Assembly (NCBI GenBank): GCA_009193035.1
Contig: SWDT01000012.1
Coordinates: 372,001-436,000 of the forward strand
Direction: 5' to 3'
DNA: 64,000 nucleotides
Origin: Halicephalobus mephisto
Taxonomy: Eukaryota > Nematoda > Chromadorea > Rhabditida > Panagrolaimidae
Positions 10,556 through 21,060 of this stretch are shown in pieces; the first letter of the stretch is position 1; every line of letters begins with the position of its first letter. The position numbers were made by a program, and so were the translations under genes. The notes under the pieces were generated by a model. The model worked only from the letters and a program-made list of their open reading frames with translations. It searched no databases and was not told the origin of the DNA.

Positions 10556-13023
10556 TGTGGCAGCTTACCAAGTCAATCACCTGAAATAAAATAAGTAGTA
10601 ATTAAAAAAATCGTTATAATCAAGAAAAGAACACGGTCAATCAAGTTTGGAAGCGAGAAGAGCGAGCGCTTTTCGCTTCGAGACGTCCTAAGCACTAAGG
10701 GTTTTTGGGAAAAAGTGTTTAAAAAATTTAATTTTTTGGGAAATCCCAGAATTCAAACAATTCAGATTCAGAATTTTGAAAATGAATTTTCTCGATAAAA
10801 TTCAATGTTAATTTTGATTTTTATCATTGAAAACTGAAGCTACCGATGGTTTAAAAGTTGCTAGAAAATAAATTACTTGATTTTTTGATTTTGAAGGTTT
10901 TTATAAATAAAATTTTTTTAATTTCATATTTTAGAAAATAATTAATTTGTAAAAATTTTATTTTTATCAAAAACACTCCAGAGGGTACGGTAGATATCGT
11001 GAATACTTTGATTTTTCAAATATTAAATTTTTAAATTTTTTTATTAATTTAAATTTTAAATTTTTTTATAAAATTTAATTTAAATTATAAAATTGCAAAA
11101 ATCCTCATTTTTCAGAGATCATTATATTACAAAAAATAAAGTATTATGTGATTTGAAAAAGGTAATTTTTAAGAAAATAGCAAATTTAAAAAAATAAATT
11201 TACTGGAATTCGAGATTTAAAACGAATTATAGAATATTTTATAAACTTCCAAATAAGGCTCCAGAATACATTACTTTTCTTTGGTAAATGGCTTTCTGGA
11301 GGAGGAATAAGAAAAATCTGAAATTTTATAAATAAAATTTTTTTTGGATTTCATTAATTTTATAAACAAAAAACTTTTTGAATTTTATTAATTTTTTTAT
11401 TTAAAAAATTTTTTAAATTTTATTAATTTTTTTATTTAAAAGATTTTTTTCAACTTTATTAATTTTACAAAAAAATTCTCTAATTTTATTAATTTTTTTA
11501 TTTAAAAAAACTTTTTGAATTTTATTAATTTTTTTTATTTAAAAAATTTTTTTCTCAAGTAATTTTAATAAAAAAATTAACAATTATATAGTTCATTTTT
11601 ATTAAATATATCTGTTTAATTACTTTCGGAAGAATAATTAAAAATTTATAAAAAGATAATCCTAAATTTATTATTTTCGTGGATTATCCCGATCGACGAA
11701 AAGGTTAAATAAAATTTAAATGTCGAATTTTTTAAAAAATTAAAAATTTACAAAAATGTAATTTTAAATTACTTTAAAGAAAAAAATGAATAAAATTGGA
11801 TTAATTTTCAGTGATATGATTTTTTTATTTTTTTAAATTTTTAGTGATATATGAATTTTTTATTTTTTTAATATTTCAAAATGATATATGATTTTTTATT
11901 TTCAAAGTGATATATGAATTTTTTATTTCGAAATGATATGATTTTTTTATTTTTTTAGTGATATATGAATTTTGTTTTGATTTTTCGAAATTACCGACTG
12001 TCGTATTTGTGACGAACTTGGCCTGTTTACGGAACTACACCTTCTTTGTCATTCCCTCGATGTGATCAGAAGCAAGAATTGCGACTTTGACCGACTTGTT
12101 TGTGTGGGATCGGACAAGTTCCTCTCGATGGCAAGAAGCAACGATCCCGTGCATATTCCTTTAGTTTACTTTGAGTGATTTATTAGCCGTTACGGACCTA
12201 AACCTCAAGTGCTCTTTGTCCGCGAGTCCCTGTCCGATCGATTAACCCCCTTTTAAGCCGATCAGTAGTGTTACCGATCGACTTTCAGGAAGCTTTGTCG
12301 TTTTCTATCTCTAGACAGCAAACGGCCAAATTATCCGGCATAATGTGAGGCACAGGCGGCAGTGACCCCGATAATGTTTAGCTGGTCCGTTGGCGCCAAG
12401 AACGGGAATGACGGACAAACTGTCGGTGGCTAGGTCCCCAGGAAGAGAGACCGAGTTCTCTGTCAAGTCAGTCTTGGTTTGAGTGGAATGGCCGACAGAG
12501 AACCAGAAAATGAAAGTAAATGTTGGGACAGAGTAGGCCTATGAATTCGCGACATTCGAATCCAGATTTGCCGATTTTTAAACAAGTGTTCCTATCTTTA
12601 TTTTTAAACTACTTTCGTCTCAATTTAAAGTCGTTCGTTTAGACTCGTGATTTTGCGTAAATTGATGCAAAATTCGGTGGTTTATTTTTTGTAAAATTGA
12701 TTTTTCTGAGTTTATATGAGTTTCGTCATTTGTCCCTAAAATATTCGATCGTCATCGCGTGCGTACGATTTCCGATAAAAATTATCTCAGTTGCTGTATT
12801 TTATCGATTTTAATCGTTTTAATTATCTTCTTCGTGTTTACTGTGACTCAAGCACGATCTTTTTTGTTGATTTGTGATGCGTTAATTTTTATATGATGAT
12901 CCTGATTTCAGCAACTCGTAAGATCCGAGTCACCAAAGTCAAGGGACTCATTCCATCAAGTCCGCATATCCGAGTGCATTCCCATCTGCAGCCTCGTCGA
13001 TTCTCAACACCAAAGCCGTAAGA
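10556..13023. other. long spacer: AT-rich tract, then a high-complexity island at about 12000-12560
   Basis: From about 10690 to 11990 the sequence is AT-rich with simple runs (TTTTATTAATTTTT-type, and GTGATATATGA repeats at about 11810-11970). From about 12000 to 12560 it becomes markedly GC-richer, with no long open frame in any direction. It then returns to AT-rich sequence before the Y-box gene. The island may be the distal promoter or an untranslated first exon of the Y-box gene, or an unannotated RNA. A good acceptor (TGATTTCAG, ending at 12911) lies about 110 bases before the Y-box start codon, consistent with a 5' UTR intron or trans-splicing there. Confidence 0.45.
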
Positions 13024-13725
13024 ATGGCAGACAACAAAACTGAAAGCGGACCCAAGGAGGGCCAAACCACCGAAGCCCCCAAAGAAAAAAAGCTCATTGT
13101 CAAGGGAGTCAAGGGAACCGTAAAGTGGTTCAATGTCATGAATGGCTATGGATTCATCAATCGTTCCGACAATAACGAAGATATTTTCGTCCATCAAACA
13201 GCCATTTCGAAGAACAATCCGGAAAAAGCTGTCCGATCTCTTGGAGATGGAGAAGAAGTCGAATTTGATGTAGTTGAAGGAGAAAAAGGAGTTGAAGCCT
13301 TCAATGTTACCGGACCCGGAGGCACCAACGTCCAAGGGTCCAAGTACGCCAGTGGCCGTGGACGTAGATTCCGTGGAAGACGTGGATTCCGTCGTGGCGG
13401 TGGAACCCGCAGAGACATCGGTGAAGGTCAAGAAGGAGGGGACGGCCAACTGGAATCCGGAGAAGGCGGTCCACCGCGTCGTCGTGGAGGATTCCGTGGC
13501 AGAGGACGCGGAAGAGGAAGAGGCCGTGGACGCGGCGGATTCCGTCGTGAAGGCGGCAGTGAAGAAGGTGGTAACGGAGGAGATTTTGGTGGGGATGGCC
13601 TGCGTGGACGTCGAGGACGTGAGTATCCTCATCTCTACAACCCTACTAATTCTTTCTTTCCAGGTCGCGGACGAGGTCGTGGACGTGGAGGCCAAGGTGG
13701 TGATGCCCCGGCTGGCGATAATTAA
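13024..13725 (+). CDS. Y-box / cold-shock domain RNA-binding protein (CEY-1-like)
   Basis: Two exons, 13024-13618 and 13664-13725, give 218 residues. A single cold-shock domain lies at about residues 27-100, with KGTVKWFN, the RNP1-like NGYGFI and the RNP2-like DIFVHQ, then [16 protein letters not shown]. The rest is RGG/GRGRG-rich. Such proteins (YBX/CEY) bind mRNA and small RNAs in the cytoplasm and support polysome maintenance. The size and the single CSD with an RGG tail resemble C. elegans CEY-1, an assignment made from architecture. The intron is exactly 45 bases with no stop in frame, so its retention would insert 15 residues ([15 protein letters not shown]); its GTGAGT...TTTCCAG ends argue that it is normally spliced. 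A long antisense frame over this gene is a by-product of its Gly/Arg-rich composition. Confidence 0.9.
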   Translation: MADNKTESGPKEGQTTEAPKEKKLIVKGVKGTVKWFNVMNGYGFINRSDNNEDIFVHQTAISKNNPEKAVRSLGDGEEVEFDVVEGEKGVEAFNVTGPGGTNVQGSKYASGRGRRFRGRRGFRRGGGTRRDIGEGQEGGDGQLESGEGGPPRRRGGFRGRGRGRGRGRGRGGFRREGGSEEGGNGGDFGGDGLRGRRGREYPHLYNPTNSFFPGRGRGRGRGGQGGDAPAGDN

Positions 13726-15174
13726 ATCAATCAGATCCCAATGATTGAAACTGCCTGGGCCATGTCTGCCTTGTTTAATTTTATTCTATCCCCGCTTTTT
13801 CGTTTCCTAATTATTTGAATTCCAAAACAACATCCTAATTCAAATGAAACTTGTGTAATTGAACCGTGAATCTGAAAACTGAGAAGTACTCATCCAAAAA
13901 ACTGTAGACCTCTTTTGATCTTTTCAACAGGAATCAACGCAATCTGGCGTCCCCTTTCTTTATCACCAAAACGACGCCTATTAGCCCAGTCCAATCTTGC
14001 GGTTACTAAACCCATTGTTGTTTTTCTGTAAGACAATAAAATTTGTTACAAATCCGTGGTTGATACATGAAGGTGGATTTCGGGGTTTGGGAATAGTTTG
14101 GAGTTGATTGTCACTGCGAAGAACTAGAAACGGGATATCCCAGAATCTCAGGAGTTTCGAAGACTTCTTAGAGCCCAGGAAGTTCCCGGTCGAGCACATG
14201 TCGGATCTACGGGTGAATCTATATAAACAAGTAAGTAATATATTCGATATGTAAATTAGATAGGATTCTCACAGACAACGAAATGGGAGATTGTCCGTTC
14301 CGTACTGAAAGTACTTGAACTTTAGAGAATAACTCGGTAGATCGTCAGCAGATTGTAGTATAGTTCTATAGATGCATTTTTATCCAGCAGGAAGTAATTT
14401 TATCTAAATCCAATAATGAAAGTCACTTCCCGAACTGATCATCAACTAAAACTACTTTCAAAAATATCACTTTTTAAGTATTATATCTAAAAACAACAAA
14501 ATCTTAGAAGGGTATCTAGATCAGCACCTTTAGAAATTAAAAAATTTATCTTAAAATACGTATTATAATGTATTTTATCAACGTTTTAAAGAATATTTGC
14601 TGAATCTATCAATTACCGTAGTTGCAATAAAGTAATGAATAGTAGTTCTGAATAGTTGGTTCCTTAACTTCATGCTTGTCAACGATAAGAATAGATAATC
14701 AAAACGTTTAACTTTCTAGTTGTATATTTCGAGCTTTTTTCAAGTTCTTGATTCAAACGTAGACATGACTCATTAAAAGTTGATCAACTTCTGTCACCAG
14801 ATATGATTTTTAACCTGAACATCTAAGTACGAAAATAAAAAAAATTGCAAAATATATTGCAATAACTAAGTAACAACGAGAAGAGGTGGATTTTATGATA
14901 ATTCTAAAAACCAAATTCGTGATGCTAACACGAAAAAATGAAATCTATAGGTTCGCTATTTTGGGGACCTAAGTCATAGGCAATTGTTACCTCACCTAGT
15001 TTTTAACACCAATCACATTCAAGAATTCTTAAACTCTATATTTTACTAGAGCCCTTGGGGTTCAAAGTGGGTGTTGGGAGATGACAAATTTTATTCTAGC
15101 ATAAACTCAGTCGAGCAATCAACTTACTGCGACTAGTCTTGAAAAAACACATCTAACCTGACAGAACCTCAAAA
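13726..15174. other. Y-box 3' UTR and intergenic spacer
   Basis: An AATAAA polyadenylation-type signal at about 14035 probably ends the Y-box transcript. From there to 15174 I find no open frame with credible composition. A 72-codon minus-strand frame at 13981-14199 lacks any supporting feature. The stretch at 14100-14220 is more complex than average but has no recognisable fold or motif. Confidence 0.5.
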
Positions 15175-15492
15175 TTAGGTATCATTAACATAGTCTTCAG
15201 GATTCTTGCGGTTGCTTTGGTAGTTAGCCTTCTTAGCCCAGTCATAGACAAGGTAGTAGGCGACTGCTGTGGGAACATAGTAGAACCAATCGCGCCAGAC
15301 GTATTGACGGAAGACACGAACAAAGGCTTGATCGAGGTGTCCCTTCCAAGCTTGTTGTTCATTGGGGGAGAGGGCGAAGCGATATTCACCATACATCTAG
15401 AAACTCCCATTTAGGAATAATATTAAATATAGGTAACAAACCTTGCCCAAGTTACCAAAGTGCTTACCGAGAGCGACCACGGTCGGACGCAT
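15175..15492 (-). CDS. UQCRQ: cytochrome b-c1 complex subunit 8 (UQCRQ / QP-C)
   Basis: Two exons, 15492-15442 and 15396-15175, with a 45-base intron encode 90 residues. This is the small ubiquinone-binding subunit of respiratory complex III in the mitochondrial inner membrane. The product begins MRPTVVALGKHFGNLGK, then YRFALSPNEQQAWKG, where family members have a SLSPFEQRA-like segment. It continues with one membrane span (FYYVPTAVAYYLVYDWA) and ends RKNPEDYVNDT, matching the RKNP-Y-ND terminus of the family. Length fits the usual 80-95 residues. The start lies 127 bases downstream of the NDUFA7 stop, with an acceptor-like TTTTAG just before it, as expected for the second gene of an operon. 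Confidence 0.92.
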
Positions 15493-15619
15493 CTTGACAG
15501 AGGCTAAAATTGAACAAAAAGTGAAAAACAAAACAAAGTCAGATAGCAAGAGGCTTAAAACCTCTGGACAAGTTCTATCTTCTTCTAAATCGCTTTATTT
15601 ACACCTATTGGACCCTGAA

Positions 15620-16272
15620 TCAGTGCAGCTTGGCGTACTTGTCAAACTTGGTCACAGCCGCAAGGTTAGCATCGTGAATCTGGGAAGGCTGTTCGTTTTC
15701 AATCGACCGCTTCCACTCGTAACCGAAACCCGGTGTTGGGGTCTTCAACCCAAAGTTCTCAGCAGGACCTTTGCTCACAGCTTGGATGGGCTTTCTGAAA
15801 GTTAGAAATTTAAGCTGATTGCTAAATTGCTAAACGTACTCAATCGGGGTCTTGTCAACATCAGCAAAAGCACCATATTGTCCTTCAGAAGTTGCTTGGT
15901 AAAGCTTCGGAGGAGGTTCTACACTACGACGTCCATCGCGAGTCAGGTAGTAGTTCTCATATAGCTTATGATGGACTCCACCAGGAAGACACGGTGGATT
16001 CTCTGGATCAGGACTACGAGCAGCTTGTGTATTCGGGAAACGGTGAGGATAGTGGAAATGACACTAAAACGTTGACTCATTATTGAATTTCCTTGGGGAT
16101 AAAAAACCTTTCCGTCTTCACTCGGCAACCCCGGGGGCGGCGTGTCGTTTCGTCGATGGACTGCAAGGAGCTTATCACGAAGCCACACGAAGAACGGCGA
16201 TTGAGTACGATTGTTGACGGCAGCAGGGGCTAGTTTCCGTCCAGCGCTTAATGCAGAACGACCTGCCGTCAT
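15620..16272 (-). CDS. NDUFA7: NADH dehydrogenase 1 alpha subcomplex subunit 7 (complex I B14.5a)
   Basis: Three exons, 16272-16108, 16063-15840 and 15794-15620, with introns of 44 and 45 bases, encode 187 residues. It is an accessory subunit of mitochondrial complex I. The diagnostic segment is PCLPGGVHHKLYENYYLTRDGRRSV, matching the [21 protein letters not shown] core of the family (key residues H, K, YY, TRDGRR). The protein is longer than the human form (113 residues), with an extended N-terminus and a C-terminal addition ending KYAKLH. The upstream ATG at 16287 is in frame, but a TTTTAG acceptor lies between it and the ATG at 16272, so I prefer the latter. It is the first gene of a probable operon with UQCRQ, pairing a complex I with a complex III subunit. 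Confidence 0.88.
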
Positions 16273-16732
16273 CACTAAAATCAGCAATTGGGTAATAATA
16301 ACGGAAAATCATAAAACCATGTTGCAAGTAATTTCTCATATATTAAAATCACTAGAAATCACGTAATAAAGGTTTATTTAGGTAAAAATAATAAAATAAA
16401 AATAAAAAAGGTATTTAATTGTAAAAAATATACGAAAAAAATCAGAGAAAAAAGTGAAAACCTCAAGCTCATTTTCGCGTTGGGATTTTCTGTCAACAGT
16501 ACAGGATGACCTTAATTATAATAATATCAACGTAAAAATGATAAAACTAAAGTAAAATAAAAAGTTCATTTGTAAAAAAAATGTGGAAAATGACAAAAAT
16601 GAGAGAAAAGAAAGCAAATACCACGCTAGTTTTCGTGTTGGGATGCTTTATCAATGGCATAGAATGATTTCGGTTCTAACAACATTGAATCATATTTTTT
16701 TGAATTTATTTTTCCCTCAAATTCATTCCAAA
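16273..16732. repeat. bidirectional promoter region containing a diverged tandem duplication
   Basis: The spacer lies between the divergent NDUFA7 and selenocysteine lyase genes. It contains two diverged copies of a unit of roughly 150 bases (about 16380-16520 and 16530-16680). The best-conserved part reads CAAGCTCATTTTCGCGTTGG in one copy and CACGCTAGTTTTCGTGTTGG in the other. Each gene thus has one copy near its start, so the duplicated block may be promoter sequence. Confidence 0.55.
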
Positions 16733-18540
16733 ATGCTAGATTCAGATGATTACATCTACTTGGACCACAATGCAACGACTCCTATCTGTCCCGAAGCTGT
16801 AGAAGAGATCAAGAAGGTTTTGCATCTCCATGGAAATCCGAGTAGCTCTCACAACGTCGGTAAGTTTTTCAATTTTTTATAATTACTTTAATTTCGTAGA
16901 TTCCCAGGTTTAAAAGCTAAAGAAGCACTGAAAGGATATAGGAAACTAGTTGGTGATGCATTCGGGGTTGATGAAGAGTTCGTGGTGTTCATGTCCGGAG
17001 GCACTGAGATTAACAATACGGTCATCCGCATGAGTGTTGAAAATTACTGGAAACAACTGAACAAAAAACCTTATGTTGTCACTTCAGAAATGGAACATCC
17101 GTCGATTCTGAATCCATTGAAGCATCTGGAGGAACAAAATAAAATTTGTAAGGTTGATTTATGAATTAACATCAAAGTTTTTTTTCTAGCTATTCATTAT
17201 TTGCCTATCAAGAAAGAATTCGGAGTTGTTGATTACGAAACTCTATCCGAGGATATTCTGAGTGAAAGTTGTCTAATCACTGTAATGTACGCAAATAACG
17301 AAACCGGAGTCGTCCAACCTGTGAATCAGATGTTTGGTAAATCCCGATTTTCATTATTTTTACACTTTTTTAGAATTCTACAAAATGAAGACGAATAATC
17401 TTCGAAACGGCCTTCAGCCGGTGTTCCACAGCGATGCTTCTCAAGTCATTGGTCGAATTCCGCTCCAGAAGCCGTACAATTTCGACGTCATTACTGTCAC
17501 TGGTCACAAATTCGGAGGTCCGGCCATTGCTGCCATGATTTCCACAAATTCTAATATCCAATCCATGCTACTCGAACATCCCCTAGTTTATGGTGGTGGA
17601 CAAGAAGGAGGAAAAAGATCCGGGTAAATTTTTGATTTCAAAAAAGCAAAAATTAGAGTATTTTGGTCTTAGTTATGGTTTTTAACATTTATGAATACTT
17701 TTATATATAATTACTATCTTTTAAAGGTGAACTGAGGATGTTGTACTATATAGTCTTGATCTAGAAGTTCCCAGATCTATTGAGATAGAGTATAGGTGCA
17801 AAACTGAAATTGTATAAGGTTGCGGAATAACCACCACAAAACAAAAATTGTAAAACACTTTTGTTTATAAAAAACTTCTAGAAATTCGTTTCGAGATTAT
17901 TTCGTAACGATATTCCTATTTATTATACTACGATTGATTATGAAATGATTACAGAATCGAAACTGTTAAGTAAGCTACTGTAGGTTAGAGCAAGTTCTGG
18001 AAGTTCATTTCAGGACAACTTCAGAATGTTCGGTTTTTCCAGTAATATTGTAATTAATCTTCTACTTTTTAAGCACGGAAAATCTACCAATGATTGCCGG
18101 ATTGAGTGTGGCTATCGACTCCGCTATCCGAAATGTTTCTTCCTTCGATGAGGTTGAGAAAATCAGAGACTACTTGGAAACTCAACTTTTAAAAAAGTTG
18201 TCAGCAAAATCGTTTTATCTTCGTTCTGAAAGACTTCCAAATACTGCGAGTATTACTTTTTCAAACATGAAGATGACTGCAGGAGAGCTACTAGAGAAAT
18301 GTCGAAATACTTTTGCAGCAAGTACTGGAGCTGCTTGTCACGCGGATACGATAATGTGGGTTTATTTATTTAGTAATTTCTTTTTAGTTGGAATTTAGTG
18401 TTTCTCCTTGTTTGCTGGCCTTAGGAAGGTCTCCGGAAGAAGCTGTGAGAACAGTCAGATTCTCTCTCGGACGAGAAAACACCAAGGACCAAATAGACAA
18501 AGTTATTACTACTTTGGAGTCGGTTTTGTATCATAGTTAA
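16733..18540 (+). CDS. SCLY: selenocysteine lyase (cysteine desulfurase-like PLP enzyme)
   Basis: Six exons, 16733-16859, 16908-17147, 17190-17336, 17374-17623, 18074-18355 and 18399-18540, give 395 residues. The class V PLP fold is evident: YLDHNATTP and GNPSSSH near the N-terminus, SGGTEINN, ANNETGVVQPV, HSDASQ, and the PLP-lysine motif TGHKFGGP. The later GGGQEGGKRSGTENLPMIAG and RLPNTASITF, then STGAACHAD with the catalytic cysteine region, follow selenocysteine lyase order rather than mitochondrial NFS1; there is no obvious mitochondrial presequence. Selenocysteine lyase splits selenocysteine into alanine and selenide for selenoprotein synthesis. NifS/NFS1-type desulfurases are the alternative, but spacing near the active cysteine favours SCLY. 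The gene converges with the minus-strand gene ending at 18591, 50 bases away. Confidence 0.85.
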
Positions 18541-18590
18541 TTTATCAAATTTATTTGCACTGATTGTAACCGTGATATGTATTATCTTCT

Positions 18591-20650
18591 TCAACATGTT
18601 AGAAGAAGTTTTAAAATTAGAATGATCCAAATGAAAATAAATCCCCCAGGAGCTTTGTTGAGATAAGCAAGTTGAGTTTCTTCTTCTTTGTAATACTCGA
18701 TGTTTTTGCTGCAGGTTTCAGGCAAAACTGGCCATTTGATCTTTAGCATCTCTGTGATTGAACGTCGACTGGATTGGAAAAGTTTAATCAAAAGAAGTTT
18801 TGAAACATCGCCACAGTACTTGGAGTACTCCTCAATGGAACAAATGGAAAGAATATTCATGTCCTTGCAGATGGCTTCAACGACACTGGTGGACTGGTTG
18901 TGAGTAAGAGTCTCCATGGATTCGCGGAGTTTATGGGACTCTAAATAACAGCCAAGTGTCAAGGTATCAATGTTGGATTTCCAACAGTCAAATTGAGTCA
19001 CGAGTACTGTAAACCAAAATTATTAAAATTATAGAAATTGCAATTTTTACATTCCAGTTTCCGACACAGATGCCTCCAGGGCTGCAACCCTAATCTCAGG
19101 ATTTTTCTTTCTAGAGTGATACTACAGGACCTCAGACAAGAATCCAGAAGTTCGTTGTCTTCGCAAATGTTTTTTGCTTTTTCTTTGGCAGCTTCGACAC
19201 TTCCATTTGTCTTCAGAAGTGAAATCAACGGAAAAGCAAAATCCATAGACCATTCATTATCCATCTAAAAATCACTTTTACAATGTAAAAAATTATATTT
19301 CTAAATAAAAAAATCAATTTTTATAAAAAGTAATTTTTTACAAGAAATCTAAATTTAAAAAATTACTTTTTACAAGAAATTTAAATTTTAAAAAATTTTA
19401 AATTTTAAAAATTATTTTTTCTGAATTGAAGGAAAATTATTTTTTTTAGAATTGAAGAAATTTGTAAAGTTGTTGAGTTTTCATAATTTTCCTTTTTGGT
19501 CAATTCCCCAGGTTCTCGATAACAAGGTTAAAAATTTCAAAATGATGCCGCTGGCGCTTTTGGGGTACTTCCTGGCCTTTGTTCCGTTTTTCCCTTTTTT
19601 GGGCAATTGACCAGAATAGAAATGGGAACAATCAAAAGCTGCTGGAATCGTAATGTTGAGGATGAAAGTAATTTTCGCTACACCTTGAAAATTTGGACCT
19701 TGGGGATTTGGCTCGACGATTATAGATTCGAAAAAACCCAAACAGGAAGTTTTTAGATTTTCGTTAAATTCAAAAATAAATGTGAAAAATTTTAATTTTT
19801 GAGGATGTTTGAAGAAGTTAAAGTTACTTTTTTATGAAAATTGAATTCTACAGAATCCAGCGGAGAAGTCCCAAAGTCATCTGGAACGAAAAACTCTGAA
19901 AATTCGTGTTGAGACAATTTCGTGATAATTTTTACAACAAAAAAGTTAAAAATAAACATCATTGTGGAAGTGTCTCGATATGAATTTTCAGAATTCTGGA
20001 CTTCAGAAAGGTCTTCTGGAAAACACTAGAAATTAATTAATTTTTGGGATTTTTAAGATGAATCTAAAAAATCCAGAAATTTCCACAAAACTTTCGGTGA
20101 AATTCTAGAAGATTAAACAAGCTTTAACAAAACTCGAGGAAGTCCTGGAAGTTCCTGTAACATTTTCGAAAATTCAAACCTTCAGATTCCAGAATCTTCC
20201 ACTACAAGCCTAAATCTCCAATAGAATTTTAAAATTCTAGAAGCTCCTAAAAGTATTCTAGATTCTTTCAAAAAGTCCAAGTTTTAAAATTTTTTAAATT
20301 TCCCAAGATTCTAGAAAATTAAAAACTTTCAAATTCCAGAACTTTGCACTAAAATCTGGAATTCCTAATAAGACTCTAATTACTGCAAAACCAACTTTCA
20401 TCATGTGGTCGTCCTTGCATCTGAGAAGACATCCGTTGACTCCTTCCCCAGGAAGCAAAGTGGACGATTCGACTTCACTTTCCAGACTCTTCTGAATCCC
20501 AGTGTCGTCATCGAGTCCAGAATTCGAAGGCAGTTTAACTCCCGAAATAGTGTCTCCAGTTTCAATTTTTACATCAGTCGCTTCCAATGCCAAAACTAGA
20601 GCACTACAAATAATTAAACATTGACGAAATTTATATTCTTTAGATTTCAT
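18591..20650 (-). CDS. Cys-rich secreted protein, possibly CPG4/DUF19-like
   Basis: Three exons, 20650-20384, 19264-19051 and 19006-18591, join in frame to 298 residues. Exon 1 encodes a signal peptide (RQCLIICSALVLALEATD), a Ser/Glu-rich linker and a CLLRCKDDHMMK motif. Exons 2-3 add repeated C-x3-C pairs (ICEDNELLDSCLRSCS, LCRKLE, ICKDMNILSIC, KYCGD) and a hydrophobic C-terminus (GFIFIWIILILKLLLTC), which could be a GPI signal or a membrane span. The spacing of paired cysteines in helical segments resembles the chondroitin-proteoglycan CPG4 or T20D4.11-type (DUF19) nematode domains. This is resemblance by eye only. The end of exon 1 is uncertain: GTTGGT at 20395 or GTAATT at 20383 both keep phase. 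The 1.1 kb first intron holds diverged AT-rich repeats. Confidence 0.6.
19265..20383 (-). other. long first intron of the Cys-rich gene
   Basis: This is AT-rich sequence with many short TTCTAGAA/AATTCTGGAA-type elements, the same simple motif family seen in other introns of the window. An 86-codon minus-strand frame at 19481-19741 is open but joins neither flanking exon in a sensible way, so I treat it as non-coding. Confidence 0.5.
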
Positions 20651-21060
20651 CTGGGCCAAAATTAAAAACTTCCAAAATCCTCCGGAATCCGTAATATAAA
20701 AGTAAATCCTTTTTCCATTCTAAAAACTTCTAGACATGTCAAAAGTGATTATAAAACAGACCTGGATTCAATTTGTTATTTATACGAAAGAGGACAGACA
20801 AGGCACGGAGCAAAATTGAAACTGAAACGCCTCTTGAGCTTCGAGTCTTCTTTCCTGTTTTCTTAAAAGTACCTACTTTGAAATGTTTACTGACCAAATT
20901 CGGCACTTTGACTCGAGGCAGTCAAATATTATCTCAAAAGTCCTTAAAAGTACTCGAACATCAACATTTTCATTTCATGTCCTTAGGGTATTGAGAAACT
21001 TTCGAACCGCCTCCTGGCGAAATTCGAATTTCCTCAGGTGAAAGACATTTAACAAAAATT
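20651..21060. other. spacer between TRMT10C-like and Cys-rich genes
   Basis: This 410-base spacer separates two minus-strand genes. It includes a plus-strand frame of 73 codons (20773-20994) that has no start context, splice partner or recognisable composition. I see no supported feature. Confidence 0.5.

Noticed and set aside
12889..13695. 268-codon minus-strand frame, Ser/Thr-rich
   Set aside because: It is the antisense of the Y-box gene; the open frame results from Gly/Arg-rich GGN/CGN codons on the plus strand. No start context or family.
13981..14199. 72-codon minus-strand frame
   Set aside because: Isolated, overlaps the Y-box 3' UTR, and lacks homology or splice context.
19481..19741. 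Possible extra exon in the first intron of the Cys-rich gene
   Set aside because: It can be entered by an acceptor but has no good donor in phase, and the flanking exons already join in phase 0.
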